From: an uncultured Fibrobacter sp.
Lineage (GTDB): Bacteria; Fibrobacterota; Fibrobacteria; Fibrobacterales; Fibrobacteraceae
Reading direction: 5' to 3'
Length of the DNA: 53,253 nucleotides
NCBI GenBank assembly: GCA_946414025.1
Contig: CAMKMX010000017.1
Coordinates: forward strand, 1 to 53,253
Part shown: one piece after another, positions 41,174 through 50,118 of the stretch
Layout: the number at the start of each line of letters is the position of its first letter
How positions within the stretch are numbered: position 1 is the stretch's first letter
Notes under the pieces: model-generated
Seen by the model: only the letters and a program-made list of their open reading frames with translations
Told to the model about the DNA's origin: nothing
The model's database searches: none
Position numbers and translations under genes: made by a program

Positions 41174-42334
41174 TTACAGTGCGAGTTTCAAGATGTCCTT
41201 GATGGCGGCAGCGTCTAGCGGCACGTAGTGGCCGACCTTGCCGTTGCGTGTGGCGCGGGCGGCCATGGAGTCGAAATCCCTGTCATCGATTTTCAGTTCT
41301 GCAAGGGTTGTGGCCAGGTGCAGTTTCTTGAAGAACGCCGTCAGTTTTTCGGACAGGATGTAGGCCCGTTCGGTTTCGCTGTAGTTGAAAGTATCCACAC
41401 CGAACAGGCGGCTTGCGAGGAGGGCGAGTCTCCAGGGCTTTTTCTTTGCCATGTACTTTGTCCAGGCCACAGTCACCACGGCCATGCCTTCTCCATGGGT
41501 GATGTTGTACTGAGCCGAAAGTTCATGTTCAATTCGGTGCGAGCCCCAGTCGGCGCGTCGCCCGGCATCCAGGAAGCCTCCGTGGGCCACACTGGCGAGC
41601 CACTGGATTTCTCCGCGGGCGTTGACATCTTTCTGGTTGGCGATGAGCTTGTCCGCATTTACAAGCAATGCACGAATCGCGCCTTCGATCAGGTAGTCCG
41701 TGGTGTCGGAAAATTTCTCGTCGGAGAAATAGCGTTCCAGCAGGTGCGAAAGCACGTCCGCGATGCCCACGAAGGTCTGGTACGCCGGCAGGCCCACCGT
41801 GTATTTCGGATTCATGATGGCGAATTTCGGAATGATGCGGTCGTCTTCGAAGCCAAGCTTCCACTGCCCGCTAGAAAGGATGGCCGCGTTGGATGTTTCG
41901 GAACCGCTGGATGCCGTAGTGGCGATGACGCCTACCGGTAATACCTTTTCGGGTGAAATTCCCCTCTCAAAGAAATCCCACACGTCTCCCTCGTAAGGTA
42001 TTCCGAGCGCCACCGCCTTTGCGGTATCTATGGAACTTCCGCCGCCTACGGCCAGAACGAAGTCCACCTGGTTTTGTTTGCCTTGCTTTACCAGCTCGCG
42101 AACAAGGTCGATGGACGGGTTCGGCACCACGTTCCCGTTTTCGGAAAAACGGATGCCCAGTTCGGCGACGGCGTCCTTGATGACATCGTAAATGCCGAGG
42201 GTCTTGATAAAGTCGCCGCTGTAAACGAGTTGGAGCGACTTCACGCCGTGTGCTGCCAAAAGCGATTTCAGTTTCTGTTCGCTGTGTTCGCCGAAAATGA
42301 TTTTTGCAGGGTTGTAGTATTCAAAATCAATCAT
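41174..42334 (-). CDS. Iron-containing alcohol dehydrogenase (BdhA/YqhD type), second paralogue
   Basis: The 386-residue protein starts MIDFEYYNPAKIIFG, typical of NADPH-dependent butanol-type dehydrogenases. GGGSSIDTAKAVA is the nucleotide motif, and HLLERYF and EHELSAQYNITHGEG supply metal-binding histidines. It is a diverged paralogue of 16033-17208. I use ATG 42334 with GGAG six to seven bases upstream; an in-frame codon at 42361 is upstream of the ribosome site. It is followed by its own terminator. Confidence 0.9.
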   Translation of the reverse strand: MIDFEYYNPAKIIFGEHSEQKLKSLLAAHGVKSLQLVYSGDFIKTLGIYDVIKDAVAELGIRFSENGNVVPNPSIDLVRELVKQGKQNQVDFVLAVGGGSSIDTAKAVALGIPYEGDVWDFFERGISPEKVLPVGVIATTASSGSETSNAAILSSGQWKLGFEDDRIIPKFAIMNPKYTVGLPAYQTFVGIADVLSHLLERYFSDEKFSDTTDYLIEGAIRALLVNADKLIANQKDVNARGEIQWLASVAHGGFLDAGRRADWGSHRIEHELSAQYNITHGEGMAVVTVAWTKYMAKKKPWRLALLASRLFGVDTFNYSETERAYILSEKLTAFFKKLHLATTLAELKIDDRDFDSMAARATRNGKVGHYVPLDAAAIKDILKLAL

Positions 42335-42357
42335 TGTATTCTCCGTACAAAAAAGTG

Positions 42358-42416
42358 TCATCCTGAGCGGACCCTGGAGCGCAAAGCGCGATAGGGCAGT
42401 CGAAGGATCCAGACCC
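42358..42416 (+). repeat. REP-like dispersed repeat, composite copy
   Basis: Outer arms GTCATCCTGAGC and TCGAAGGATCC enclose the inner unit ACCCTGGAGCGCAAAGCGCGATAGGG, which is the core found in copies A and B. Confidence 0.55.
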
Positions 42417-42490
42417 GCGTTTATTTCCTAATGATGAAAATTACCGCTGGACTGGATGCTTCCTGGCCTAAGCCCGTCAGCATGACATTA

Positions 42491-42522
42491 CTCAAAACTG
42501 ACCTCTCATAACTCACGACTCG
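42491..42522 (+). repeat. Heptamer array CTCANNN, four units
   Basis: CTCAAAA, CTGACCT, CTCATAA, CTCACGA, CTCG; the array ends two bases before the metY stop codon. Confidence 0.7.
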
Positions 42523-42523
42523 T

Positions 42524-43807
42524 TTAGATTGCCGCGAAGCCGTTTTCCAGGTCGGCGATGATGTCTTCGTAGTGTTCCGTACCGATAGACACGCGGATGG
42601 TTGCCGGAGTGATTTCGGCTGCGGCAAGTTCCTCCGGAGTGAGCTCCGAATGCGTGGTGGTGTAGGGGTGGATTACTAGGCTCTTCACATCGGCAACGTT
42701 TGCAAGCAGGCTGAAGATTTTCAGGCTATCGATGAACTTGAAGGCTTCGGCCTGGCCGCCCTTGATGTCGAAGGTGAAAATGGAACCGCCACCGTTGGGG
42801 AAATACTTCTGGTAAAGTTCGTGGTCCGGATGGTTGGGCAGGCTCGGATGGCTCACGCGGGTAACCTTCGGGTGCTTCACCAGGTATTCAATGACCTTTT
42901 TGGTGTTTTCTACATGGCGGTCCAGGCGGAGCGAAAGGGTTTCTACACCCTGCAGCAGCAGGAATGCGTTGAACGGAGAAATGGCAGCGCCTTCGTCACG
43001 CAAGAGAATCGTGCGAATGTAGATGGCATAGGCTGCAGCGCCCGTGGCTACGAAAGGAATGCCGTAGCTCGGGTTCTTTTCGGTAAACTGCGGGAACTTG
43101 CCGCTGGCCGCCCAGTCGAACTTGCCGCTGTCCACGATGATGCCGCCGAGAGTTGTTCCATGGCCGCCGATAAACTTGGTGGCAGAATGCACCACCACGT
43201 CGGCGCCGTGTTCGATGGGGCGGATCAGGTAGGGCGTACCAAAGGTGTTGTCGATGACCAGCGGAATCTTGTTCTTGTGGGCAATCTGGGCGATTGCATC
43301 GATATCCGGAATGTCGGAATGAGGGTTACCGAGAGTTTCGATAAAGATGAGCTTTGTGTTACTCTTGACAGCGGCTTCCACGCTCTTGAGGTCATGAGTG
43401 TCAACGAAGGTCGATTCGATACCAAAATCGCGGAGCGTGTGCTGCAACAGGTTGAAAGTACCGCCGTAAACCGTGCGCTGGACAACCACGTGATCTCCCT
43501 TGCGGGCAAGAGCCGTGATGGCGTAAGTGATGGCTGCAGCACCAGAAGCTACAGCCAGAGCGGCAACGCCACCTTCGAGAGCGGCAACGCGTTCTTCGAG
43601 CACGCCCTGCGTTGTGTTCGTGATACGGCCATAAACGTTACCGGCATCCTTCAGGGCAAAACGGTCCGCAGCATGCTGGGCGTTGTGGAAAACGTAAGAA
43701 GTGGTCTGATAAATAGGAACGGCGCGAGAATCGGTTGCGGGGTCTGCGTGTTCCTGGCCAACGTGGAGCTGAAGAGTTTCAAAATGGAGCTTGTTCTGTG
43801 TTGTCAT
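42524..43807 (-). CDS. metY: O-acetylhomoserine aminocarboxypropyltransferase
   Basis: A 427-residue gamma-replacing PLP enzyme. It has the long-form features of MetY: N-terminal [25 protein letters not shown], the PLP lysine in [11 protein letters not shown] (near 210), [19 protein letters not shown] [13 protein letters not shown], and C-terminal [20 protein letters not shown]. It would make homocysteine from O-acetylhomoserine and sulfide. It has AAAAGGAA upstream and a leader of about 240 bases with possible regulatory folds. A partial paralogue occupies the window's left edge. Confidence 0.95.
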   Translation of the reverse strand: MTTQNKLHFETLQLHVGQEHADPATDSRAVPIYQTTSYVFHNAQHAADRFALKDAGNVYGRITNTTQGVLEERVAALEGGVAALAVASGAAAITYAITALARKGDHVVVQRTVYGGTFNLLQHTLRDFGIESTFVDTHDLKSVEAAVKSNTKLIFIETLGNPHSDIPDIDAIAQIAHKNKIPLVIDNTFGTPYLIRPIEHGADVVVHSATKFIGGHGTTLGGIIVDSGKFDWAASGKFPQFTEKNPSYGIPFVATGAAAYAIYIRTILLRDEGAAISPFNAFLLLQGVETLSLRLDRHVENTKKVIEYLVKHPKVTRVSHPSLPNHPDHELYQKYFPNGGGSIFTFDIKGGQAEAFKFIDSLKIFSLLANVADVKSLVIHPYTTTHSELTPEELAAAEITPATIRVSIGTEHYEDIIADLENGFAAI

Positions 43808-44048
43808 GGTAAAAATTCCTTTTAGGTTGCAGCGGGCAACCGGGTCCCATGAGGACCCTTCGCTCGCTAAATTTTTTTTGAAATATCCTTAGGCTTGATT
43901 TTTCTAACCTGCAAAGCCTCAAGGATAAAAGGCTTCCGGCTAGTTCGTTTTCAGAATGCCTCTCGGCATTCGACATTCAGTACTCATAGGCGCTCCTTCG
44001 AATGCATTGGGAATCACAAACCATTTTGTTATCCCTATCAATCTTGTA
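43808..44048 (-). ncRNA. Structured metY leader, possible cis-regulatory RNA
   Basis: The leader runs about 240 bases from the promoter. On the minus strand: a GGGATAACAAA hairpin; a 15-codon ORF (43940-43987, AAGGAG at 43993-43998, product MSTECRMPRGILKTN); hairpin GAATGCC/GGCATTC; a 13-bp stem 43884-43896 with 43914-43927; hairpin GGGTCC/GGACCC (43842-43858); and GGTTGC/GCAACC (43825-43841) just before the ribosome site. The 43897-43913 loop has AGGTT, which can pair with AACCT of the last hairpin, so the two folds exclude each other near the ribosome site. No canonical SAM-I core is present. Confidence 0.5.
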
Positions 44049-44054
44049 GGAAAT

Positions 44055-44083
44055 AAAATAGAATAAGAATTTCCCTTCGTCAA
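44055..44083 (-). promoter_or_regulatory. Promoter of the metY leader
   Basis: On the minus strand TTGACG (44078-44083), 17 bases, TATTTT (44055-44060). Confidence 0.55.
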
Positions 44084-44370
44084 GGCATAAATGCATACTA
44101 TTTAATTATGGTTGGTGATAGGATTTTGTTATAACTGCTTTTTCGTAAAAAGGGCGTTTTCCGCGCAATGGCGCGGGCCGGGCTATATTTTAGCGGCAAA
44201 CGCCTTCGCTTTGCTCGCCGTTTACCAGCAAAAACGGCGCCTTGCAAGCAAGTCGCCGCCCCAAGGGGTCACTATCCCTAACGCCCCCCCCTACAAGAGC
44301 TTTATCACCAACCCTCTTCCATATCAAAAATCACGCCAATTTCTAGATTGAACAAAATATTGGAGGCTCC
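44084..44370. other. Island-edge region with GC-rich block
   Basis: No credible gene. Between 44160 and 44300 is a GC-rich block with hairpin CCGCGC-AATG-GCGCGG (near 44161), TATATT (44186), a poly-C run (44284-44290) and CCCCAAGGGG. The flanks are AT-rich. It may be a boundary or repeated element; a 79-codon ORF spans it but looks spurious. Confidence 0.4.
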
Positions 44371-45045
44371 ATGTTTTTCGACAAAGATCCACTCGGTTTT
44401 TACAGCGTTGACATTAAATACGAAGGTTCAACAAAAGCAACTCAATATTGCATTGACGATTTCATGAAGCTACTTTATGGTAGTCGTAAAATTATAGATA
44501 TGACAATCCTAACATACGGAGAGTACCACGCTCTCATGTTATGTTTTGAAAATGACGATTACATAGTCTTTATCAAAAGTGGATTAACATCGGGCTATAT
44601 GGGAGAAGGCCCAAAGGGCACCTCCCTTATTATCCGCCTTGCAGAAGAAGCCGGCATAACCATCAAAGAATTAAATACAACACCATCGTTGTTTAAAAGG
44701 ATTAATACATCTCTTGCCACATCTAAAGATGTTCAATTCATCAAAAAGAATCGTAAGGATAGTTTTAACTACAATCGTCTTTGTTTAAAACTTGTAAACA
44801 AAGAATATCTCCAACGGGCGAAGGAATCTTTTTCAAAAAACAAGAATGTTATTTTCGTTAGAGATGAAAATGAAAAAACTAAAGAGACTGTTGAACTTGA
44901 TAGAGCAAGAGCGATAAAATTACTAGAAAAAATCGATGAAAAAATGGATAAAATATGTGAAAATACTAACAAGCCAGGAGCTTTAGCTGTTTTAGGTGAT
45001 ATTTCGTCAATCGTATCCACTCTAAAAGGTTTTCTTGGACTATAA
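44371..45045 (+). CDS. Hypothetical protein heading the restriction-modification locus
   Basis: The 224-residue protein is unfamiliar. It is hydrophilic, with a mixed alpha/beta N-terminal half (YGEYHALMLCFENDDYIVFIKSGLTSGYMGEGPKGTS as a region, cited by its start) and a charged coiled-coil C-terminal half (TVELDRARAIKLLEKIDEKMDKI), ending in a short hydrophobic helix. ATG 44371 has GGAGG upstream. Base composition is AT-rich compared with hsdM downstream, suggesting a separate origin. A -10-like TATATT lies in the gap before hsdM. Confidence 0.6.
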   Translation: MFFDKDPLGFYSVDIKYEGSTKATQYCIDDFMKLLYGSRKIIDMTILTYGEYHALMLCFENDDYIVFIKSGLTSGYMGEGPKGTSLIIRLAEEAGITIKELNTTPSLFKRINTSLATSKDVQFIKKNRKDSFNYNRLCLKLVNKEYLQRAKESFSKNKNVIFVRDENEKTKETVELDRARAIKLLEKIDEKMDKICENTNKPGALAVLGDISSIVSTLKGFLGL

Positions 45046-45092
45046 CATGTTTTACAAAAATCTATATTGCGCAAAGATACACAGGAACGATT

Positions 45093-46835
45093 ATGACCGA
45101 CGTCGAACTTAAGAACTTGAAAGACCGTCTTTGGCATTCTGCCGACATGCTTCGTGCGGGTGCGCACCTCGCCGCAAACAAGTATGGACAGCCGATTTTG
45201 GGCCTTATCTTTTTGCGCTATGCTGACATTTTGTACAAACAGCACAAAGACGAAATCAACGCCGAGTTCGAAAAGCTCAAGGGTACGCGCCGTGCTCGCA
45301 CCCTGAAAGACATTTCCGTCGAAAAGTGCGGTTTCTACCTGCCGGAATGTGCCTACTTCGATACAATCAACGACGCTCCGGACGATGCCAAGAAGGCAAC
45401 CCTCGTAAAGAAGGCGATGAAGGCCATTGAAGAAGAAAACGAGAAGATGGACGGCGTTCTCCCCAAGGATGTCTATGCGCAGCTCGTTCCCGAAGAAGAA
45501 CCGGAACTGCTCTCGAAAATCGTGCGCGTGTTCAAAGACATTCCCGAAGATATCAGCATCGACTTGTTCGGCGAAATCTACGAATACTTCCTGGGCAATT
45601 TTGCTTTGGCCGAAGGCAAAGACGGCGGGACATTCTATACGCCCGCAACGGTCGTGCGCTACATGGTGAACGTGTTGCAGCCCCACGGCATCAACAAGAA
45701 ATTCCTGGACCCTGCTTGCGGTTCGGGCGGTATGTTCGTGCAGGCGGCCCGCTATATGCACCGTCACAACGCAAGTGCCGAAAATGACACTGCAATGAAC
45801 TTCCGTTGCTACGGCGTGGAAAAAGAGCCCGATACGGTCAAACTCGCCAAGATGAATCTGCTCCTGAACAATGTCCGTGGCGAAATCACCGAGGCGAACT
45901 CCTTCTACAGCGACCCCTACAATGCAGTGGGGCAATTCGATTACGTGATGGCAAACCCGCCATTCAACGTAGATGAAGTCGTCGTCGAAAAAGTCCAGAA
46001 GGACGAACGCTTTAGCACTTATGGCGTGCCGCGCAACGCGACAAAGTCCGCAAAGAAGGGCTCCGACAAAAAGGAAACCGTGCCCAACGCGAACTACCTT
46101 TGGATTGGCTACTTTGCGACAGCGCTGAACGAAAACGGCAAGGCGGCACTCGTCATGGCGAATTCCGCAAGTGATGCGGGCAAGAGCGAATACGAAATCC
46201 GCAAGAAAATGGTCGAAGAAGGAATCATCAGCCAGATGGTGACGCTACCCTCGAACATGTTCAACTCGGTGACGCTCCCGGCGACGCTCTGGTTCTTCGA
46301 CAAGCAAAAGGCAAACAGCAAAAAGAAAGACGAAATCCTCTTCATTGACGCTCGCAACGTATTTACGCAGGTGGACAGGGCGCACCGCAAGTTCAGCGAC
46401 GAACAGATAAAGAACCTCGCCGTCATCAGCCGACTCTACGAAGGCGACACGCAATCGTTCAAGGACCTGCTCAAGGAATACAAGGAAAGCCTCAAGAACG
46501 CCCCCGCAAGCAGCGACGACAAGGAAGTCAAAACCAAGGATTACTGGCAGGCACAAATCGACTGGCTCGCCGAACGGTTCCCCGACGGCAAATACCAGGA
46601 TGTAATCGGGCTTTGCAAGGTTGCAAAAATTGACGGCGAAGACGGAATCAAGGACCAGGATTATTCGCTGAATGCCGGCCGCTACGTAGGCGTGGTGATT
46701 GAAGACGATGGCATGACCGAAGCCGAATTCAAGCAGACCATGCTCGGATTGAACGATGACTTCACGAAATTGAGCGCCGAAGCGAAGAAATTGGAAAAAG
46801 AAATTGATGATAATTTGAAAGGATTGTTTGGTTAG
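45093..46835 (+). CDS. hsdM: Type I restriction-modification system, methyltransferase subunit
   Basis: The 580-residue adenine-N6 methyltransferase has an HsdM_N helical domain (residues 1-150; RLWHSADMLRAGAHLAANKY), SAM motif I DPACGSGGMF (near 206) and catalytic motif IV NPPF (near 287). The C-terminal part is helical (SAEAKKLEKEIDDNLKGL). It methylates the recognition site and is needed for restriction. hsdS starts three bases after its stop. Codon use is GC-rich and host-like, unlike the cargo genes. ATG 45093 has AGGAA. Confidence 0.96.
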   Translation: MTDVELKNLKDRLWHSADMLRAGAHLAANKYGQPILGLIFLRYADILYKQHKDEINAEFEKLKGTRRARTLKDISVEKCGFYLPECAYFDTINDAPDDAKKATLVKKAMKAIEEENEKMDGVLPKDVYAQLVPEEEPELLSKIVRVFKDIPEDISIDLFGEIYEYFLGNFALAEGKDGGTFYTPATVVRYMVNVLQPHGINKKFLDPACGSGGMFVQAARYMHRHNASAENDTAMNFRCYGVEKEPDTVKLAKMNLLLNNVRGEITEANSFYSDPYNAVGQFDYVMANPPFNVDEVVVEKVQKDERFSTYGVPRNATKSAKKGSDKKETVPNANYLWIGYFATALNENGKAALVMANSASDAGKSEYEIRKKMVEEGIISQMVTLPSNMFNSVTLPATLWFFDKQKANSKKKDEILFIDARNVFTQVDRAHRKFSDEQIKNLAVISRLYEGDTQSFKDLLKEYKESLKNAPASSDDKEVKTKDYWQAQIDWLAERFPDGKYQDVIGLCKVAKIDGEDGIKDQDYSLNAGRYVGVVIEDDGMTEAEFKQTMLGLNDDFTKLSAEAKKLEKEIDDNLKGLFG

Positions 46836-46838
46836 AAA

Positions 46839-47960
46839 ATGCAATATAAATTTGAACAACTCTTTGAATGGTCAAGCGGAAAGCCAATCGTTCCATCAAG
46901 TGGACCTATACCAATTTATGGTTCAAATGGAATTATTGGTTACACAAATGAGAAAAAATACCATAACAAAATTGTTCTAGGTCGTGTTGGGGCTTATTGC
47001 GGTTCTGTAGCATATTGTCCAAATGATTTTAATGCAACGGATAACACGCTCATAACAAGTTGTGATGAGAGCAAAATCTGCTACCATTATGCATATTATT
47101 TGCTAAAGAAATATCAATTGAATGATTATGCAGGTGGGGCAGCCCAACCCTTAATTACTCAGGGATTGTTGAAACACCTGAAATGCGAAATACCTACATT
47201 AGATATTCAAAAGAAAGTTGTTTCCATTCTCTCCGCTTATGATAGCCTGATAGAAAACAACAACAAGCGAATCAAGATTTTGGAACAGATGGCGGAGAAC
47301 CTTTACAAGGAATGGTTTGTTCGCTTCCGCTTCCCTGGCCACGAAACCACCTCATTTGAAAACGGAATCCCCAAGGGGTGGAAATTGAAACATGTTTCTG
47401 AAATAGGTGATATTATTGGTGGGGGAACTCCTTCTACAGACAATGAGGAATATTGGAATGGTAATATTCCTTGGCTTTCTCCAGCAGATTTAACTGATTA
47501 TCAAGGCGTTTATATAGACAAGGGCGCAAATAATATTACCGAACTTGGACTTGCTAAATCTAGTGCCAAAATGATGCCAAAAGATACAGTTCTTCTATCT
47601 TCAAGAGCACCTATAGGCTATGTTGCTTTAGCAAAAAATGATATATGTACAAATCAAGGCTTTAAGAGTATCGTGTGCAATCAGTCAATAATGAAACCAT
47701 CGTGCTTGTATTTGTATTTTAAGCTCAATAAGTCGTATCTGCAAAGTTTTGCAAGCGGAGCAACATTTCCTGAATTGTCTGGATCCATGGTGAAAAAATT
47801 GAAGGTTCTTGTTCCTGACATCTCTTTGTTGGAAAAATTTGATACTTTTGCTAAAAAATTGTTTGAAAAGACAGATGTCTTGTTGACGCAAAACCAAAAC
47901 CTCATCAAACAGCGCGACCTGCTCTTGCCCCGCCTCATGAGCGGAAAACAGGTCATCTAA
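46839..47960 (+). CDS. hsdS: Type I restriction-modification system, specificity subunit
   Basis: The 373-residue HsdS has two target recognition domains. TRD1 spans about residues 1-125 and TRD2 about 175-340, each followed by a conserved helix (KIRILEQMAENLYKEWFVRF near 150 and NLIKQRDLLLPRLMSGKQVI at the C-terminus). The TRDs choose the bipartite target. The TRD parts are AT-rich, but the two spacer helices are encoded in GC-richer sequence, a mosaic consistent with TRD exchange. The stop of hsdM is three bases upstream. Confidence 0.94.
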   Translation: MQYKFEQLFEWSSGKPIVPSSGPIPIYGSNGIIGYTNEKKYHNKIVLGRVGAYCGSVAYCPNDFNATDNTLITSCDESKICYHYAYYLLKKYQLNDYAGGAAQPLITQGLLKHLKCEIPTLDIQKKVVSILSAYDSLIENNNKRIKILEQMAENLYKEWFVRFRFPGHETTSFENGIPKGWKLKHVSEIGDIIGGGTPSTDNEEYWNGNIPWLSPADLTDYQGVYIDKGANNITELGLAKSSAKMMPKDTVLLSSRAPIGYVALAKNDICTNQGFKSIVCNQSIMKPSCLYLYFKLNKSYLQSFASGATFPELSGSMVKKLKVLVPDISLLEKFDTFAKKLFEKTDVLLTQNQNLIKQRDLLLPRLMSGKQVI

Positions 47961-48088
47961 AAGAAGACCGTGACGTTTTTTTACTACATACGTTTTTTTG
48001 TTCCAAAAGACAAACTAACTTTTAGAATACTTTGTCCAAATTCAACCAACCTAAAACTTTATCAAAAAAAACAGCGAAAGGATTTTTA

Positions 48089-49186
48089 ATGGAAAACGCA
48101 TTATATTATCCACACATAGCCTTAAAAAATCCACAATTAATAAAAGCAATGGCTCTCTACTACGACAACATTTATAGAATTGTCCCAAGCCACATTGAGC
48201 CGAATGATCCTGAGGAGCTCAAGCCATTATTAGAAGACGGGCGCATTGGAAAGAAAATTAATCCAATACCTTACGTAAGCGAAACATCACATAATTTCCT
48301 GGAAAAAAAAGATGAATGGCGCGCAGCCGCACTTTCTCACAATGACGACAGTGAAGAGCCAATAGTTCGGCTACACATGGAGAAAACTGACGAGCATGTG
48401 CGCAATCTCTTTCGCGAAGCTGGCTTTGAAGAAGACCACGACTGGATGCAAGTACCAACAAGGTTTGCATCTAACTATATGCTCTATATGGCTAACGAAA
48501 TAGCATCAAGGAATAATCTCTCCCTAATTACAGGAGATTGGGGGGCATGGACCGGGACAACCTATTTTGGCATAAACGGACGAGTAGATGAATTCATTAC
48601 AGCAATTGGCATAGACGACAGAAGTTCTGAAGACGAAAGCTTTGGTTTATTTGGCCTTTTAATCAACAATCTTTCACCAGTAAACATATCTAGCATTCCT
48701 GCAAACAAAATTGTAGAGTTCCGCCAAAGAAGAAAAGACGAAATAGAGCAGTTTCGCCATTGCGTGCAAGACCTTCGTGAAGAACTTTTATCTGTAGAGG
48801 AACATGACATTCGTGTTGACATCATCAAACAAAAAGCAGAGGACCTCGCTAAAGCGCAAAAAGACTACCAAAAAAGTGCAGATATAATTAATGCTCGAAA
48901 GTGGTTTGGCACCTCATTTATGGGATTTCCTGCACCATTATCTTTTTGTCAGTTTTTCTCCCTTCCCGCAGCATCAACTGTAGCACTTACTGCAACAGGG
49001 CTTGCTCTTGGGGGAATATTCAATATTCACAATGCTAAAGAAGAAATAAAAAATCTTAACAAAAAAAATCCAGCATCTTTTCTAATAGAATTAAACAGAT
49101 CGTTCAAAAATTACACCTGGCTTAGGGGAGGTGGCGACATAAACTTCCATGCATACAATTGCATGGAAGAGTATGTTAACGACTAG
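48089..49186 (+). CDS. DUF6236-like protein in the R-M cargo
   Basis: The 365-residue protein starts MENALYYPHIALKNPQLIKAMALYYDNIYRIVPSHIEP (start of the family pattern), which resembles DUF6236 proteins as I remember them; the assignment needs a profile search. The C-terminal third has a charged coiled region (EHDIRVDIIKQKAEDLAKAQKDYQ) followed by a hydrophobic stretch (FPAPLSFCQFFSLPAASTVALT). The start at 48089 has AAAGGA; an in-frame codon at 48032 lacks one. It is AT-rich and lies between hsdS and hsdR. The function is unknown. Confidence 0.65.
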   Translation: MENALYYPHIALKNPQLIKAMALYYDNIYRIVPSHIEPNDPEELKPLLEDGRIGKKINPIPYVSETSHNFLEKKDEWRAAALSHNDDSEEPIVRLHMEKTDEHVRNLFREAGFEEDHDWMQVPTRFASNYMLYMANEIASRNNLSLITGDWGAWTGTTYFGINGRVDEFITAIGIDDRSSEDESFGLFGLLINNLSPVNISSIPANKIVEFRQRRKDEIEQFRHCVQDLREELLSVEEHDIRVDIIKQKAEDLAKAQKDYQKSADIINARKWFGTSFMGFPAPLSFCQFFSLPAASTVALTATGLALGGIFNIHNAKEEIKNLNKKNPASFLIELNRSFKNYTWLRGGGDINFHAYNCMEEYVND

Positions 49187-49217
49187 CAAATAGTTATATA
49201 TTCAGACTCTTTAAGCT

Positions 49218-49251
49218 ATTTCTTTCCCAAAGTTGACTTTGGGAAAGAAAT
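49218..49251. other. Perfect 15-bp hairpin
   Basis: ATTTCTTTCCCAAAG and CTTTGGGAAAGAAAT pair exactly around TTGA. No T run follows on either strand, so it is not a standard terminator. It lies between two cargo genes. Confidence 0.6.
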
Positions 49252-49371
49252 GAATGTAACATAATCAAAAGTCTCAATTGCAGCGTTCTTTAAGAAGATT
49301 CCCGAAGTCTTTGCAACTTACTCCAGTCTCGCCAAATGAACGGAAAACTCGCTGTATAGCAAAAAAAAATT

Positions 49372-50118
49372 ATGTATAACGGTCTTTATATTTTTTTAGG
49401 ATTCACAATTGGTTTTTGCACAACAATAATCATTTGGTTATACGCATTCATTTCATCACAATTCAAATTAAGGAATCATATGAGATTTATCCTATCAGCC
49501 GCCCCATTTATTCTATATGCACTAGCAGCCTATATCATTTACAAATGTAATGAAAATCTCCTAAGTGCTAAGTTGCCAGAATATTTTGCGGCAGTTTCAA
49601 CATTAGCGGCAGCTTTAGTCGCCCTGTTTAAAGATCGTTATACTAATTTCGTTGACAAACCTATTTTGACTTTATGCAAAAAAGATAACGATTCTTTATC
49701 TCTAACGCCTAGAAAAAATGGTGCTGTAGCAATTATAGCCGTAAAAAACATCGGAAGATCAATTGCAAAAAACACGTTTGCACAAATTGAATTGATAAAA
49801 TCTTCAGATGGCTTTAATCAAGATTATGAAATGCCTAGAATGAATCTCTATCTGGGATTTCACAACAAAGATGTACAAAAATGCGACATTTACCCAGATT
49901 TAAAAGAAGTTTTTGATGTCCTTTATAAGGATGACAATGATGGACCATTCAAATTAACAACATCCATTGAAAAGGATGGTATTCCCTTAGACAAGGGAAC
50001 ATACATTTTTAAGTTAATCATCGGAGCAGATAATGCTGATTTCATTGAAAAAAAATTAGTTATTGATACAGATAAAGATCCTGCCGAAGTAAAAATACAA
50101 CCATGGCAAGAAATGTAA
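49372..50118 (+). CDS. Membrane-anchored protein of unknown function in the cargo
   Basis: The 248-residue protein has two or three N-terminal membrane helices (YNGLYIFLGFTIGFCTTIIIW, FILSAAPFILYALAAYIIY, and FAAVSTLAAALVALFK), followed by a beta-rich soluble part (residues 95-248) with VAIIAVKNIGRSIAKNTF, an arrangement that could place the domain on either side. No ribosome site precedes ATG 49372. AT-rich. I do not recognise the family; membrane-plus-beta proteins are common among defence effectors, but that is only suggestive. Confidence 0.6.
   Translation: MYNGLYIFLGFTIGFCTTIIIWLYAFISSQFKLRNHMRFILSAAPFILYALAAYIIYKCNENLLSAKLPEYFAAVSTLAAALVALFKDRYTNFVDKPILTLCKKDNDSLSLTPRKNGAVAIIAVKNIGRSIAKNTFAQIELIKSSDGFNQDYEMPRMNLYLGFHNKDVQKCDIYPDLKEVFDVLYKDDNDGPFKLTTSIEKDGIPLDKGTYIFKLIIGADNADFIEKKLVIDTDKDPAEVKIQPWQEM

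Noticed and set aside
43779..43976. 65-codon ORF overlapping the metY start
   Set aside because: It runs through leader hairpins and into metY in another frame; the 15-codon leader ORF with AAGGAG is more credible.
43808..44048. SAM-I riboswitch
   Set aside because: The conserved SAM-I core and four-way junction could not be found; the leader is described without a class.
44112..44351. 79-codon ORF across the island-edge GC-rich block
   Set aside because: Low-complexity composition, no ribosome site, spans hairpins and a poly-C run; annotated only as a region.
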